From Desulfosporosinus acidiphilus SJ4 (GTDB taxonomy: Bacteria; Bacillota; Desulfitobacteriia; Desulfitobacteriales; Desulfitobacteriaceae): a DNA stretch of 64,000 bases. Below are positions 8,469 through 16,983 of this stretch, in pieces. The notes under the pieces were generated by a model, which saw nothing but the letters and a program-made list of their open reading frames with translations, did no database searches and was not told where the DNA came from. The translations under genes and the position numbers were made by a program. The stretch spans positions 3,753,977 through 3,817,976 of the forward strand of contig NC_018068.1 in assembly GCF_000255115.2 (NCBI RefSeq). The letters are read 5' to 3'. Numbering within the stretch: position 1 is the first letter of the stretch; each line of letters starts with the position of its first letter.

Positions 8469-8881
8469 TGCTATTCCTCCCTTAGTTAATTCAGTATAGC
8501 ATGTCTTAAGAATCATTAAAAACATTCCAACCTCGTAACTCCAGATCCGGTGTTCAAACCAACCGTTTCTCAAGTGTCCCAACCGCTTAGAATTCCTGTT
8601 AAAACTGTACCTTATGTTTTCAACTTACCCTTAATTAATAAAGTTGCTATATTTTCCAAAGATAAAACCTCCTTTTTCATAGTTCTTCATAAAAAGGAGG
8701 TTTTAACAAAGTAATGTTTCCTTATATACTTGTCCAGATTTGATAATTCAACATTTTACGAGTCCGTAGAAACCTAATTCAAATACTCTTCGTAATAGAA
8801 CCTCTCACTCCAAAGCAAGGTCAGCCATATTTAGGATAGCGCGTAAAAAGAAATAGATAGTGGAAACTTTTGCGGGGTAAA
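8469..8881. other. Intergenic region between chemoreceptor and lipoprotein genes
   Basis: Contains the chemoreceptor terminator (8664-8704) and, to its left, the promoter region of the lipoprotein gene. Nothing else recognisable. Confidence 0.5.
8664..8704. terminator. Intrinsic terminator behind the soluble chemoreceptor
   Basis: A perfect 14-bp stem, AAAACCTCCTTTTT with AAAAAGGAGGTTTT, 13-base loop. The stem ends in A/T runs on both sides, so it can work in either direction. It lies about 180 bases behind the chemoreceptor stop codon. Confidence 0.75.
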
Positions 8882-9697
8882 TTATAGTTTTTCTGATAAT
8901 GATGCTAACTCTATAGCGGATTGCGTTAAAGATTCGACAGTAGCACCAATTTCTTCAATAGCTGCCGAGACTTCCTGTGTATTTTCTCCGGACTTTTCCA
9001 GCTCCTTCGTCATTCTACCGACGACTTCTTGAATACCAACAATAATTTTGCGAATATCTTTGGCAGAAGTTGCACTCGATATCGCCATCGCTCGAATTTC
9101 AGAGGCCACGACAGCAAAACCACGTCCAACCTCCCCGGCTCTCGCAGCCTCTATAGAAGCATTAAGTCCAAGAAGCTTTGTGTCACTGGCAACGGAATTA
9201 ATATATTCAACGACTTCTTCCATTTGTAGTGCTTTCTCATTAACATTTTGAGAAGATACTGTAACAGATTGCCCCATATCAGCAAGCACTTGTGCCGAGG
9301 CGGCAATATTTTCTATGGCAGCGGATACTTGTTGGAGGGAAGATGAAAGATTTTGGGCTAAAGCTTGTAATTTCTCTTGTGCGTGTTCCTTCTCTGCTGA
9401 AGAGCCAATGGCAATTCCACCTATAACTTCACCGTTTAGTGTTAAGGGATAAGCTATTGAATAGTAAGGAAAGCCAAGTAATTCCGCTCCATTTTGCCTT
9501 GTCACCTTTTTACCAGTTATAACTGATTCATGAGTAGCAGAACCTGGAAGTAATTTATCACCCTCCTTAAGGGGAAATTTTACGACAGATCCCTCTTTTA
9601 TTACTATATATTTTTCAAGGTCATACAGTAAAACAGACGACTTACCAAAGTCAGCATCATATAACATTTGCATGATCTGAACAAAATCCTCTAACAT
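8882..9697 (-). CDS. Soluble methyl-accepting chemotaxis protein (YfmS-like)
   Basis: A cytoplasmic chemoreceptor of 271 residues with no membrane helix. Residues 1-100 form a small sensor domain resembling those of soluble receptors with an N-terminal Cache/GAF-like fold; after a helical linker comes the signalling hairpin with the tip LGLNASIEAARAGEVGRGF, which contacts CheA and CheW. The ATG at 9697 sits 6 bases behind AGGAGGT; a TTG two codons earlier overlaps the normal spacing and is less likely. It follows a cheW gene by 18 bases, so receptor and coupling protein are co-expressed. The ligand is unknown. YfmS of Bacillus subtilis is the closest known architecture. Confidence 0.88.
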   Translation of the reverse strand: MLEDFVQIMQMLYDADFGKSSVLLYDLEKYIVIKEGSVVKFPLKEGDKLLPGSATHESVITGKKVTRQNGAELLGFPYYSIAYPLTLNGEVIGGIAIGSSAEKEHAQEKLQALAQNLSSSLQQVSAAIENIAASAQVLADMGQSVTVSSQNVNEKALQMEEVVEYINSVASDTKLLGLNASIEAARAGEVGRGFAVVASEIRAMAISSATSAKDIRKIIVGIQEVVGRMTKELEKSGENTQEVSAAIEEIGATVESLTQSAIELASLSEKL

Positions 9698-9715
9698 TTC
9701 CAAACCTCCTAATCA

Positions 9716-10183
9716 TTAATCCTTTTCATTTGTTATTTCGTTATCATTGGAACCTAACCAGGTCAGAACGTCATTCGAAAATAGCTTGTTTATATCTAAT
9801 ACAGGTATAATCGCTTCATCCGTTTTAATGATTTCTTGAATTGTTCCCTGAAAAATAATATGAGGCACTTGCTCGATGGAGTTGCTTTCAAGAATTTCAA
9901 CGACATCGTCAACCCATAATCCGATTTGTTCAGTGTCTTTATCGGAATCAAATATAATAATTCTCGGTTCTCCTTCGTCAAAAGGAGTCAGGGCATATTT
10001 CTTTCTAATATCGACAATCGTTACCACACCATCTCGTACTTTAGCAATTCCTTGTATAAATTCAGGGGCACCTAAAAGCGGTTTAACTTTGACGGGTTTA
10101 ATGATTTCACGAACTAAACCCATTTCCACTGCATAGTCGTCAGAACCCAATTTAAATTGGATAAATTGCTTCAGTTCATTCAT
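9716..10183 (-). CDS. cheW: Chemotaxis coupling protein CheW
   Basis: Couples chemoreceptors to the kinase CheA. 155 residues covering the two five-stranded barrel subdomains of CheW; FIQFKLGSDDYAVEMGLVREII is the usual first half and GLWVDDVVEIL the usual second half. The ATG at 10183 lies 8 bases behind AGGAGG. It forms an operon with the soluble receptor. No cheA or cheY is in the window, so this is an accessory coupling protein joining an array encoded elsewhere. Confidence 0.92.
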   Translation of the reverse strand: MNELKQFIQFKLGSDDYAVEMGLVREIIKPVKVKPLLGAPEFIQGIAKVRDGVVTIVDIRKKYALTPFDEGEPRIIIFDSDKDTEQIGLWVDDVVEILESNSIEQVPHIIFQGTIQEIIKTDEAIIPVLDINKLFSNDVLTWLGSNDNEITNEKD

Positions 10184-10254
10184 TGATGATCCTCCTTTCT
10201 TGTTCTGCTACCAATAGTCGATCCTCAGTTTCAGGACTCCTCTTTCTAAATCCG

Positions 10255-10281
10255 TTTGGTTTAGTATCCGACTAAACCAAA
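10255..10281. other. Perfect hairpin upstream of cheW
   Basis: TTTGGTTTAGT and ACTAAACCAAA pair over 11 bp with a 5-base loop, 74-98 bases upstream of the cheW start. It could be an operator or leader structure for cheW; there is no T run in the cheW direction. Confidence 0.5.
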
Positions 10282-10353
10282 GTCGTCCGTCCAAAATAGT
10301 TCGATCACAAAGTAGTTCACTCGCCGAGAGCGTTGGGGGAGGAACTATTACAA

Positions 10354-10389
10354 TTTGCCCGCAATTCAAAGCCATGCATTGCGGGCAAA
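10354..10389. terminator. Hairpin behind gctB, probable terminator
   Basis: TTTGCCCGCAAT and ATTGCGGGCAAA form a 12-bp stem with a 12-base loop 63 bases behind gctB. The minus-strand tail is AAATTGTAATAG, so the U tract is weak. Position at the end of the beta-oxidation operon supports a terminator. Confidence 0.6.
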
Positions 10390-10451
10390 AAGTGTTTGGT
10401 TAAATTTTAATCAGGTTAACTAATCCCACTTGAGAAGAATCATTTAGAATT

Positions 10452-11261
10452 CTACTTCATAATAATGCCTTCCGGATCAATAACCTTATAAAGCAGATCC
10501 AACTCTACATACGTCGGAGTCAAAGTTTCTCCCTTACAACGAGAAATGTTAAGATCAAAACTGCAGTTTTCCCGGCAATCTTCCGGAGCAAACCCAGGAT
10601 GAACGGTATCAAGATACATTTCTCCGTTTTCATCAAAGCGATAAACTCCCATGTCGGAAATCACAGCAGCCGGTCCACCATTAAATGCAGGACCGTATAC
10701 CTGCTGTTTAGGAACCCATTCTTTACTGGGCCAGTGAGGGATCTTCCAGCCTGGCGAGGTAATATAGCTGACTCTCTCCACAAAACGACGTTTTTGACCC
10801 AATTGCGGCATGATCAAAACGCTTCTCTTGGCAAGGGAATGAATATCGGAATTACCGCCGCTGCCGGTGAGTCTTTTACCCGCTGGGCCGCCCATGAAGG
10901 TGCAATTCACATTTCCATAGCGATCAACTTCGGCTCCCCCGAGATAGGCCAAATCCACCTTACCGGCTTGAAGCTGCCCAAACACGTCGGTCAAGCCATC
11001 GGCAACTGATGCCTGGTAGCTGCAGCGAGCATCCGCTACCGAGGTTGGCAGATCAATCGGTCTTCCGTCGATTGAACCCGATTCATAGATACAGACGGCC
11101 GTAGGGGCTTGGGTATGCTGAGCCACCATAATCGCGAGCATCGGTAAACCCGTTCCTGCAAAGACAATTTCACCATCTCTTACTTCCCGAGCAGCTGCGC
11201 AGGCCAAGAGATCCAAAGGCTTAAATTCACCGGGTTTTGAATATCCTTTTTGGCTCTCCAT
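10452..11261 (-). CDS. gctB: CoA-transferase beta subunit, glutaconate CoA-transferase family
   Basis: Catalytic subunit of a two-subunit family I CoA-transferase that moves CoA between acyl-CoA and a free acid. 269 residues. Glu60 in CIYESGS matches the glutamate that forms the glutamyl-CoA thioester in the Acidaminococcus enzyme; GGAEVDRYGNVN is the family signature. It overlaps the alpha-subunit stop by one base (TAATG), so the two are translated together. Being the last gene of the beta-oxidation operon, it most likely activates or releases butyrate, acetoacetate or a related short acid with acetyl-CoA; the true substrate cannot be read from sequence. Confidence 0.88.
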   Translation of the reverse strand: MESQKGYSKPGEFKPLDLLACAAAREVRDGEIVFAGTGLPMLAIMVAQHTQAPTAVCIYESGSIDGRPIDLPTSVADARCSYQASVADGLTDVFGQLQAGKVDLAYLGGAEVDRYGNVNCTFMGGPAGKRLTGSGGNSDIHSLAKRSVLIMPQLGQKRRFVERVSYITSPGWKIPHWPSKEWVPKQQVYGPAFNGGPAAVISDMGVYRFDENGEMYLDTVHPGFAPEDCRENCSFDLNISRCKGETLTPTYVELDLLYKVIDPEGIIMK

Positions 11262-12235
11262 TATCTTGACCCCCTTTTCATTGTCGAGGAATAACCTAGA
11301 GCAGGATTGGCTTTAAGAGATTCTAAACGGTTGATGCCCAATTTATTGAGATATTCTTGGAAGTCTTTAACACCAAAAATCCATTCTTCAGCCCATTGAT
11401 CAAATCCCTCTTGAGTACGGGTGGCTTTAAAGAAGTTCGAGATAAACTCCCCATCAGGTTCATGTACCCCAAACAAACCTGTCGGATGTGCACCCCAAGG
11501 CAATTCCACAATGTAATCCACCAGATAGCCCGGCAACATATTGCGGGTTGGTTCTCGGCGTAAGTATTCTTCAGGAACAACCTGTTCCGCGATAATAATA
11601 TTATGTTTTGACGCCTTTATAACTTCCAGATCACTAAATTTTAATCCTTCAACCCTTACTGTTCCTTCTTCACCGACCATTTGCACGTGTGTAATGCACC
11701 AATCCGGATTAGCTGCCGGAATTAAGATAATTTCGGAATCCGTAAAAGGCTCTTGATACATAACATATTTGTGCTTACCGATATGCGGATTGGAACCATC
11801 ACGAAGACCGGCTTTACCCAGGTTATCATTCTCTGGATTTAACATATCGCATCCCATAGCAGCATAAGTGGGTAAAAACGGCAGTCCCTTGGACCCAGCG
11901 GTTAACCGATTTAAAACATGGATATGAGCCCAATCCTCATAAAGAATTTCACCCTTTTCAATTTTACGGGCTAAATTACTGCCAAATTTTCCATAGAGTT
12001 CATGTCCACACCAACTGGATTCCCAAATTCCAACACAACCGGCGCCAACAAGCATATCATCATGAGTGCCGCCGTTGACCTCAACAAGGTGGAGATTGCG
12101 TTTTTTCTGCCGAATCAGTTCATAAATAGCTGCCATGGGACGGCGCCAGACTGTAAAACCTCCGAATGTCAGCATATCGCCATCCTTAATCTGCTCTATT
12201 GCTTTCGTGAGACTAACTTTTTTAGGCCTGGCCAT
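11261..12235 (-). CDS. gctA: CoA-transferase alpha subunit, glutaconate CoA-transferase family
   Basis: Non-catalytic partner of the CoA-transferase, 324 residues, with GGFTVWRRPMAAIYELIR near the N-terminus in place of the CoA-binding loop of the family and an oxyanion-hole region around 75-110. The GctA-like size and the neighbour make a heterotetramer likely. The start ATG at 12235 follows AAGGGGG. An 86-base gap separates it from the acyl-CoA dehydrogenase gene; I see no terminator there, so it is taken as part of the same transcript. Confidence 0.88.
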   Translation of the reverse strand: MARPKKVSLTKAIEQIKDGDMLTFGGFTVWRRPMAAIYELIRQKKRNLHLVEVNGGTHDDMLVGAGCVGIWESSWCGHELYGKFGSNLARKIEKGEILYEDWAHIHVLNRLTAGSKGLPFLPTYAAMGCDMLNPENDNLGKAGLRDGSNPHIGKHKYVMYQEPFTDSEIILIPAANPDWCITHVQMVGEEGTVRVEGLKFSDLEVIKASKHNIIIAEQVVPEEYLRREPTRNMLPGYLVDYIVELPWGAHPTGLFGVHEPDGEFISNFFKATRTQEGFDQWAEEWIFGVKDFQEYLNKLGINRLESLKANPALGYSSTMKRGSR

Positions 12236-12321
12236 TATTCAACCCCCTTATAAAAGTTACATATATTATCAGTGTTTTTATTTTGATGTTGGTTCAGTTT
12301 CATAGATTCCAAAATTCTGTC

Positions 12322-13470
12322 TTAAAAGCGACCAATAACTTCGCGCCCAATGATCATTCGCTGAATCTGGTTAGAGCCTTCATAGATTTGTGTAATTTTA
12401 GCATCTCTCATCATTCGTTCGACTGGGAATTCAGAACAGTAACCATATCCGCCCATTAACTGCACGCAATTAGTAGTCACCTCCATGGCTGTATCCGTTG
12501 CGAAAAACTTAGCCATGGATGCTTCTTTGTTATGAGGCATTTTATTGTCTTTCAGCCAGGCAGTCCTATAAATCAATAACTGAGCAGCATCTATCTTGGT
12601 AGCCATTTCAGCGATCATAAACTGTACGCCCTGATTAGCTGCCAGTGCTTTTCCAAATTGTTTTCTTTCCTTAATATAATTAGTGGTATATTCCAAGGCC
12701 CCCTCAGCAATTCCTAACCCTTGAGCGCCAATGGTGATGCGCCCCCCGGCGAGAAGCCCCATAGCGACGGCAAAACCATTATTAACTTCTCCTAACACAT
12801 TTTCCTTAGGAACTTTCACATTATCAAAATTCAGTTCCACGGTTGGTGATCCATGCATACCCATTTTTTCAACAGGTTTGCTCATTGTAAATCCGGGAGT
12901 GTCCTTTTCTATGATTAAACAAGTAATCCCTTTCCCATTTGGTTGCGTTGAGTCTGTTTTAACAAAGGTGCAATAGGTGGTTGCCTGTCCGCCATTGGTG
13001 ATAAATATTTTGCTGCCATTGACAAGGAAATAATCTCCCATGTCTTCTGCCCGGCATTTCAAAGATCCGGCATCTGACCCGGCGTTGGGTTCAGTCAAAG
13101 CATAAGCACCAATTATCTCTCCGGTGGCTAAACTTCTAAGATATTTTTCTTTTAATCTTTGGCTTCCATATAGGTAAATACTCATACAGCCTAAACCCGT
13201 ATGGACGCTTGTAATAACTGCGGTTGATGCGCAGGCCTTAGCTAATTCCTCAACGATAATAGCGAAATCCAAATAGGAACCTCCGCCTCCGCCCCACTCT
13301 TCAGGAATAGGAAAACCCGTCAGTCCTAATTCCCTCATTTTTTTCCATGTTTCCGTAGGAAACACATGTTCTTTGTCAAGCTTTTCTGCTAAAGGAGCAA
13401 CTTCAGTTCTAGCGAACTTTCTTACCATATCTCTTACCATTATAGTTTCATCACTTAGTCTAAATTCCAT
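12322..13470 (-). CDS. bcd: Short-chain (butyryl-type) acyl-CoA dehydrogenase
   Basis: FAD enzyme that converts acyl-CoA to trans-2-enoyl-CoA, or the reverse in butyrate formation; 382 residues. The FAD motif YALTEPNAGSDAGS, the KIFITNGG strand and the C-terminal QIYEGSNQIQ with the catalytic glutamate of short-chain dehydrogenases are all present. The start is the ATG at 13470, with GGAG 10 bases upstream; an upstream TTG at 13503 lacks a ribosome binding site. No etfAB genes are in the operon, so its electron carrier is encoded elsewhere. Chain length is inferred from the neighbours crt and hbd. Confidence 0.92.
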   Translation of the reverse strand: MEFRLSDETIMVRDMVRKFARTEVAPLAEKLDKEHVFPTETWKKMRELGLTGFPIPEEWGGGGGSYLDFAIIVEELAKACASTAVITSVHTGLGCMSIYLYGSQRLKEKYLRSLATGEIIGAYALTEPNAGSDAGSLKCRAEDMGDYFLVNGSKIFITNGGQATTYCTFVKTDSTQPNGKGITCLIIEKDTPGFTMSKPVEKMGMHGSPTVELNFDNVKVPKENVLGEVNNGFAVAMGLLAGGRITIGAQGLGIAEGALEYTTNYIKERKQFGKALAANQGVQFMIAEMATKIDAAQLLIYRTAWLKDNKMPHNKEASMAKFFATDTAMEVTTNCVQLMGGYGYCSEFPVERMMRDAKITQIYEGSNQIQRMIIGREVIGRF

Positions 13471-13517
13471 CTCAAATCCACTCCATTCTTTTATCTTTAG
13501 CAAAACTTAGAGAATCA

Positions 13518-14876
13518 CTAATCAGCATCGACACGAATCAGCATCGCGTCACCCTGGGCATGACCGGCACAAATTCCGCAAACACCGTATCCCCCGCCGC
13601 GGCGTTTAAGTTCGTAAGCTAATGTCATGACAATCCTGGCTCCCGTTGCTCCGATAGGATGCCCATAAGCGATAGCTCCACCGTTGACATTAACCTTTTC
13701 AAACATTTGTTCCTTAGTCATTCCTAAAATGCTTCGGGCACTGACAAGAGCCACTGCTGCGAACGCTTCATTAATTTCTATCAGTTTTACATCATTCAAT
13801 GTCATATTGTTTTGTTCCAAGACCTTTTTGATGGAAAGGCCGGGAACAGTTGCAATGTCTTTGGTGGGTTGAGAAACTTCCGCATAATCCACGATCGTAA
13901 AGAGAGGTTTTATACCGAGCTCGTCAGCCTTGGCACGGCTCATTAATAAACAGACATCTCCGCCATCGTTCGTACCTGGGGCATTACCGGCAGTCACACT
14001 TCCAGGCTTTCCGGTAACATCACTTACATGATTGAATACCGGTCCAAGCTTAGCTAGACCTTCCATCGTTGAGTTTGCCCGAGGACCTTCATCCTTTTCC
14101 AGGACTTCCTTGCCTTTTTTAACAGCAATCGGGAAGATTTCAGCATCAAGTTTTCCTGCGGCCATAGCCTCGGAAGCAGCCAGCTGAGAATGCAGTGCCC
14201 ATTCATCCTGTTCTTCACGACTAAACCCAAATTCATCAGCCACTTCCGAGCCATGAATAGCCATATGCCGGTCGTAGATAGAGTCCCAGAGCCCATCTTT
14301 GACCATTAAATCTTCACAATCAGCATTCAGGAATCCCATTTTCTTCCCGCGCCTCATATCAGGAAGGGCAAAAGGAATGTTACTCATGCTCTCCTGACCA
14401 CCGGCAATCACGATCTCGGCCCTTCCCAGAGCAATCATTTGGGCAGCTAAATCAATGGTTTTCACACCTGAGGAGCAGACTTTATTAACCGTAATCGAGG
14501 GTACATGTTCAGGAAGTCCGGCCAGCAAAGTCGCTTGTCGGCTGGGAACCTGCCCGCTGCCGGCCTGAACCACGTGGCCCATAATAACATAATCAACATC
14601 TCCGGGTTCAACCTTGCCCTCGGTTCTGCGGATAACTTCCTTAATAGCCAGAGCCCCTAATTGGGCAGCATCATATTCAACCAAGGCGCCAAGAGACTTA
14701 CCATAAGGGGTTCTGCAAGCCTCTACACAAACAACTTCACGTTGTTGGGCATAGGTATTGGCAATTTTCCGGCCCATAGTTGAATAATCGGGTTTTCTTT
14801 CGCCGTAGGCGCTTATTTTAGCATCCTTATAGTAGGTTTTTCTGGTAAGTTCAAGCTTTTGAATTACTTTAGACAT
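13518..14876 (-). CDS. thl: Thiolase (acetyl-CoA acetyltransferase) with N-terminal extension
   Basis: Joins two acetyl-CoA or cleaves acetoacetyl-CoA in the cytoplasm. 452 residues, roughly 50 more than usual: the standard start, here REVVCVEACRTPYG, begins at about residue 46. The nucleophilic cysteine is in VNKVCSSG and the catalytic histidine in GHPIGATGA. The last motif, normally CIGGGQG, reads CAGHAQG: the second cysteine is there but two of the three glycines are replaced. The ATG at 14876 has AAGGAGA 8 bases upstream. Part of the hbd-crt-thl-bcd-gctAB operon. Confidence 0.9.
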   Translation of the reverse strand: MSKVIQKLELTRKTYYKDAKISAYGERKPDYSTMGRKIANTYAQQREVVCVEACRTPYGKSLGALVEYDAAQLGALAIKEVIRRTEGKVEPGDVDYVIMGHVVQAGSGQVPSRQATLLAGLPEHVPSITVNKVCSSGVKTIDLAAQMIALGRAEIVIAGGQESMSNIPFALPDMRRGKKMGFLNADCEDLMVKDGLWDSIYDRHMAIHGSEVADEFGFSREEQDEWALHSQLAASEAMAAGKLDAEIFPIAVKKGKEVLEKDEGPRANSTMEGLAKLGPVFNHVSDVTGKPGSVTAGNAPGTNDGGDVCLLMSRAKADELGIKPLFTIVDYAEVSQPTKDIATVPGLSIKKVLEQNNMTLNDVKLIEINEAFAAVALVSARSILGMTKEQMFEKVNVNGGAIAYGHPIGATGARIVMTLAYELKRRGGGYGVCGICAGHAQGDAMLIRVDAD

Positions 14877-15000
14877 CAATTATTTCTCCTTCTCACTTGT
14901 TTTAATTTTCTAAGAGAACTAACGAAGATCCATTTCTCAAGACCACAAACGCCAAGTTCCTTTTTACAAGATTTAAAACGCCATAGGAAATTAGCGAATG

Positions 15001-15783
15001 CTATAGTCCTTTAAAAATAGGTTTGCGTTTTTCCATAAAGGCTGTACAACCTTCTGTTTGGTCCTGAGTACTAAACGTTAAACCAAAAACTTCCGACTCA
15101 TAGGCTTGAGCGCTGTCTAAGTCTAAATTCATGCCACGTTGGATGGCAGTTTTACTTAGTTGAACAGCTACAGGAGCTCGTCCGGCAATTTTCCGAGCAA
15201 GTTTTTGAGCTTCTTCCATAAGGTTTTCGCGCGAATATATATGATTTACTAACCCGATACGATAAGCTTCTTGGGCATCGATAATATCACCGGTAAAGAG
15301 GATCTCGCTGGCAATTCCAGTGCCCACTATGCGGGGCAAACGCTGTGTACCTCCGAATCCTGCTGTAAGACCGAGTCCTACTTCCGGTTGTCCAAATTTG
15401 GAATTTTCGCTGGCAAGCCGAATATCACAGGACATGGCTAACTCGCAGCCTCCACCTAAAGCGAAGCCGTTGATGACAGCAATCACGGGCTGGGGGAGAA
15501 GCTCGATCTTTCTGAAGACTGCTTGACCCAATTGAGCAAATCGCCGCCCTTCTAAGGGAGAAAGTTCTTTCATCTGCGAGATATCTGCACCGGCGACAAA
15601 TGCTTTCTCACCACTGCCCGTCAGTATAACGGCTTTAACACTGGAATCACCCCTGAGCTCATCGAGTGCCGTGGACAGTTCTGTTAACGTGTCACTATTT
15701 AGAGCATTTAAAGCTTTAGGGCGATTGATGGTCAGAACGGCAATTGGGCCGTTCCTTTCAAGTAAGAGATTTTGGTACTCCAC
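15001..15783 (-). CDS. crt: Enoyl-CoA hydratase (crotonase)
   Basis: Hydrates crotonyl-CoA to 3-hydroxybutyryl-CoA or the reverse. 260 residues, standard for the family. The oxyanion-hole segments AGADISQM and GGGCELAMSCD, the first catalytic glutamate in CELAM and the second in QPEVGLGL are present. Translation begins at a GTG (15783) 7 bases behind AAGGGGGGG, and the gene is 15 bases behind hbd. A 124-base gap without obvious terminator follows before thl. Confidence 0.93.
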   Translation of the reverse strand: MEYQNLLLERNGPIAVLTINRPKALNALNSDTLTELSTALDELRGDSSVKAVILTGSGEKAFVAGADISQMKELSPLEGRRFAQLGQAVFRKIELLPQPVIAVINGFALGGGCELAMSCDIRLASENSKFGQPEVGLGLTAGFGGTQRLPRIVGTGIASEILFTGDIIDAQEAYRIGLVNHIYSRENLMEEAQKLARKIAGRAPVAVQLSKTAIQRGMNLDLDSAQAYESEVFGLTFSTQDQTEGCTAFMEKRKPIFKGL

Positions 15784-15798
15784 TCGTTATTCCCCCCC

Positions 15799-16644
15799 TT
15801 ATGAATTGTAATTATAGAAGCCGCGACCGGATTTCTTGCCATACCAACCCGCTTTAACATACTTACGCAGTAATGGGCAGGGACGATATTTGTCGCCTAA
15901 TCCTTCATGAAGGACTTCACAAATAGAGAGAACAGTGTCCAATCCGATTAAATCAGCTAGTGCTAACGGTCCCATAGGATGATTCATACCCAATTTCATA
16001 ACATTGTCTATGGCTTCGACCGTAGCGATCCCTTCATAAAGGGTATAGATTGCTTCGTTAATCATAGGAATTAGGACCCGATTGGATATAAATCCCGGTG
16101 CATCATTGACTTCCACAGGGATCTTTCCCATTTCCAAGCTGAGCTCTTCAATTGTTTTATAGACTTCGTCACTAGTTGCTAACCCGCGTATAATTTCTAC
16201 AAGCTTCATCACCGGGACGGGATTCATAAAGTGCATTCCTATGACTTTCTCCGGCCGTTTGGTACTGGCAGCAATCTCGGTAATGGGTAAGGAAGAGGTA
16301 TTGGTCGAAAGAATGGTATGTTCCGGACAAATAACATCGAGCTGCGAGAAAATTTGGGCCTTAACTTTCATATTTTCCACAGCAGCCTCAATTACTAGGT
16401 CGGCTAAAGCGGCGTCTTGCAGAGAGACAGATTTGGTAATACGTCCTAAAATAATTTCCATATCCGGCCCATTAAGCTTCCCTTTTTCCACATTTCGCCG
16501 AAGATTTTTTTCAATGATACTAAGACCTCGATTTACAAATTCTTCTTTAATGTCATTAAGGATCACCGAGTAGCCCGCTTGTGCAGCAACCTGAGCAATT
16601 CCACCACCCATTTGTCCTGAGCCAATAACCATGATTGTCTTCAT
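15799..16644 (-). CDS. hbd: 3-hydroxybutyryl-CoA dehydrogenase
   Basis: NAD(P)-dependent interconversion of acetoacetyl-CoA and 3-hydroxybutyryl-CoA. 281 residues: Rossmann motif [11 protein letters not shown] at the N-terminus, catalytic histidine in [20 protein letters not shown] at the start of the dimerisation domain. I place the start at the ATG 16644, 6 bases behind GGAGGAG; the ATG at 16659 lies inside that ribosome binding site. It is the first gene of the operon and stands 70 bases behind the -24/-12 promoter. Confidence 0.94.
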   Translation of the reverse strand: MKTIMVIGSGQMGGGIAQVAAQAGYSVILNDIKEEFVNRGLSIIEKNLRRNVEKGKLNGPDMEIILGRITKSVSLQDAALADLVIEAAVENMKVKAQIFSQLDVICPEHTILSTNTSSLPITEIAASTKRPEKVIGMHFMNPVPVMKLVEIIRGLATSDEVYKTIEELSLEMGKIPVEVNDAPGFISNRVLIPMINEAIYTLYEGIATVEAIDNVMKLGMNHPMGPLALADLIGLDTVLSICEVLHEGLGDKYRPCPLLRKYVKAGWYGKKSGRGFYNYNS

Positions 16645-16725
16645 AATTAACTCCTCCATTTCTTGTCGTGATAACTAAATTCATTACATATTGTCGTGAG
16701 ATTTGCTGAAACACATCAGATTATG

Positions 16726-16743
16726 TTGCAATTGGCATGCCAA
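16726..16743 (-). promoter_or_regulatory. Sigma-54 (-24/-12) promoter of the beta-oxidation operon
   Basis: Minus strand reads TTGGCATG-CCAA-TTGCAA: GG at 16741-16740 and GC at 16729-16728 are exactly 10 bases apart, as RpoN polymerase requires, and the surrounding bases fit TGGCACG-N4-TTGCA except one. The start of transcription should be near 16716, giving a 72-base leader to hbd. Confidence 0.88.
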
Positions 16744-16902
16744 GAACTGATTGCATTATATAAACTTTTTGTGTAAGCATTAGTTCACTATTAATGGAGC
16801 TCAAGCTTCAAGAGGTGGGTGCAAAAATCGGAATTGGTCAAAAATTTTAAGATATGTGATTTTTAAGAAAACTAACTCGACCCTTCTTTTAATGGAACAA
16901 AA

Positions 16903-16951
16903 ATGTCCGAAAGCGGACACACTTCAAGCAAATGTGTCCGCTTTCGGACAT
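16903..16951. promoter_or_regulatory. Paired activator sites forming a hairpin: UAS and probable terminator
   Basis: TGTCCGAAAGCGGACA at 16904-16919 and TGTCCGCTTTCGGACA at 16935-16950 are two 16-base dyads with centres 31 bases apart, three helical turns. They lie about 190-225 bases upstream of the predicted operon start, a normal place for enhancer sites of a sigma-54 activator. Being mirror copies, they also form one perfect 19-bp stem with an 11-base loop, and on the minus strand it is followed by ATTTTTG, just 33 bases behind the activator stop codon. It can thus also end the activator transcript. Confidence 0.8.
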
Positions 16952-16983
16952 AACAAATTGATTAAATTATAACTTAAGGAAAA

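Noticed and set aside
9029-9251. Plus-strand frames opposite the chemoreceptor signalling hairpin
   Set aside because: Mirror of the highly conserved MCP tip, no start signals.
16904-16950. CRISPR-like pair of repeats
   Set aside because: Only two units, inverted relative to each other, spacer of 15 bases; explained as activator sites.
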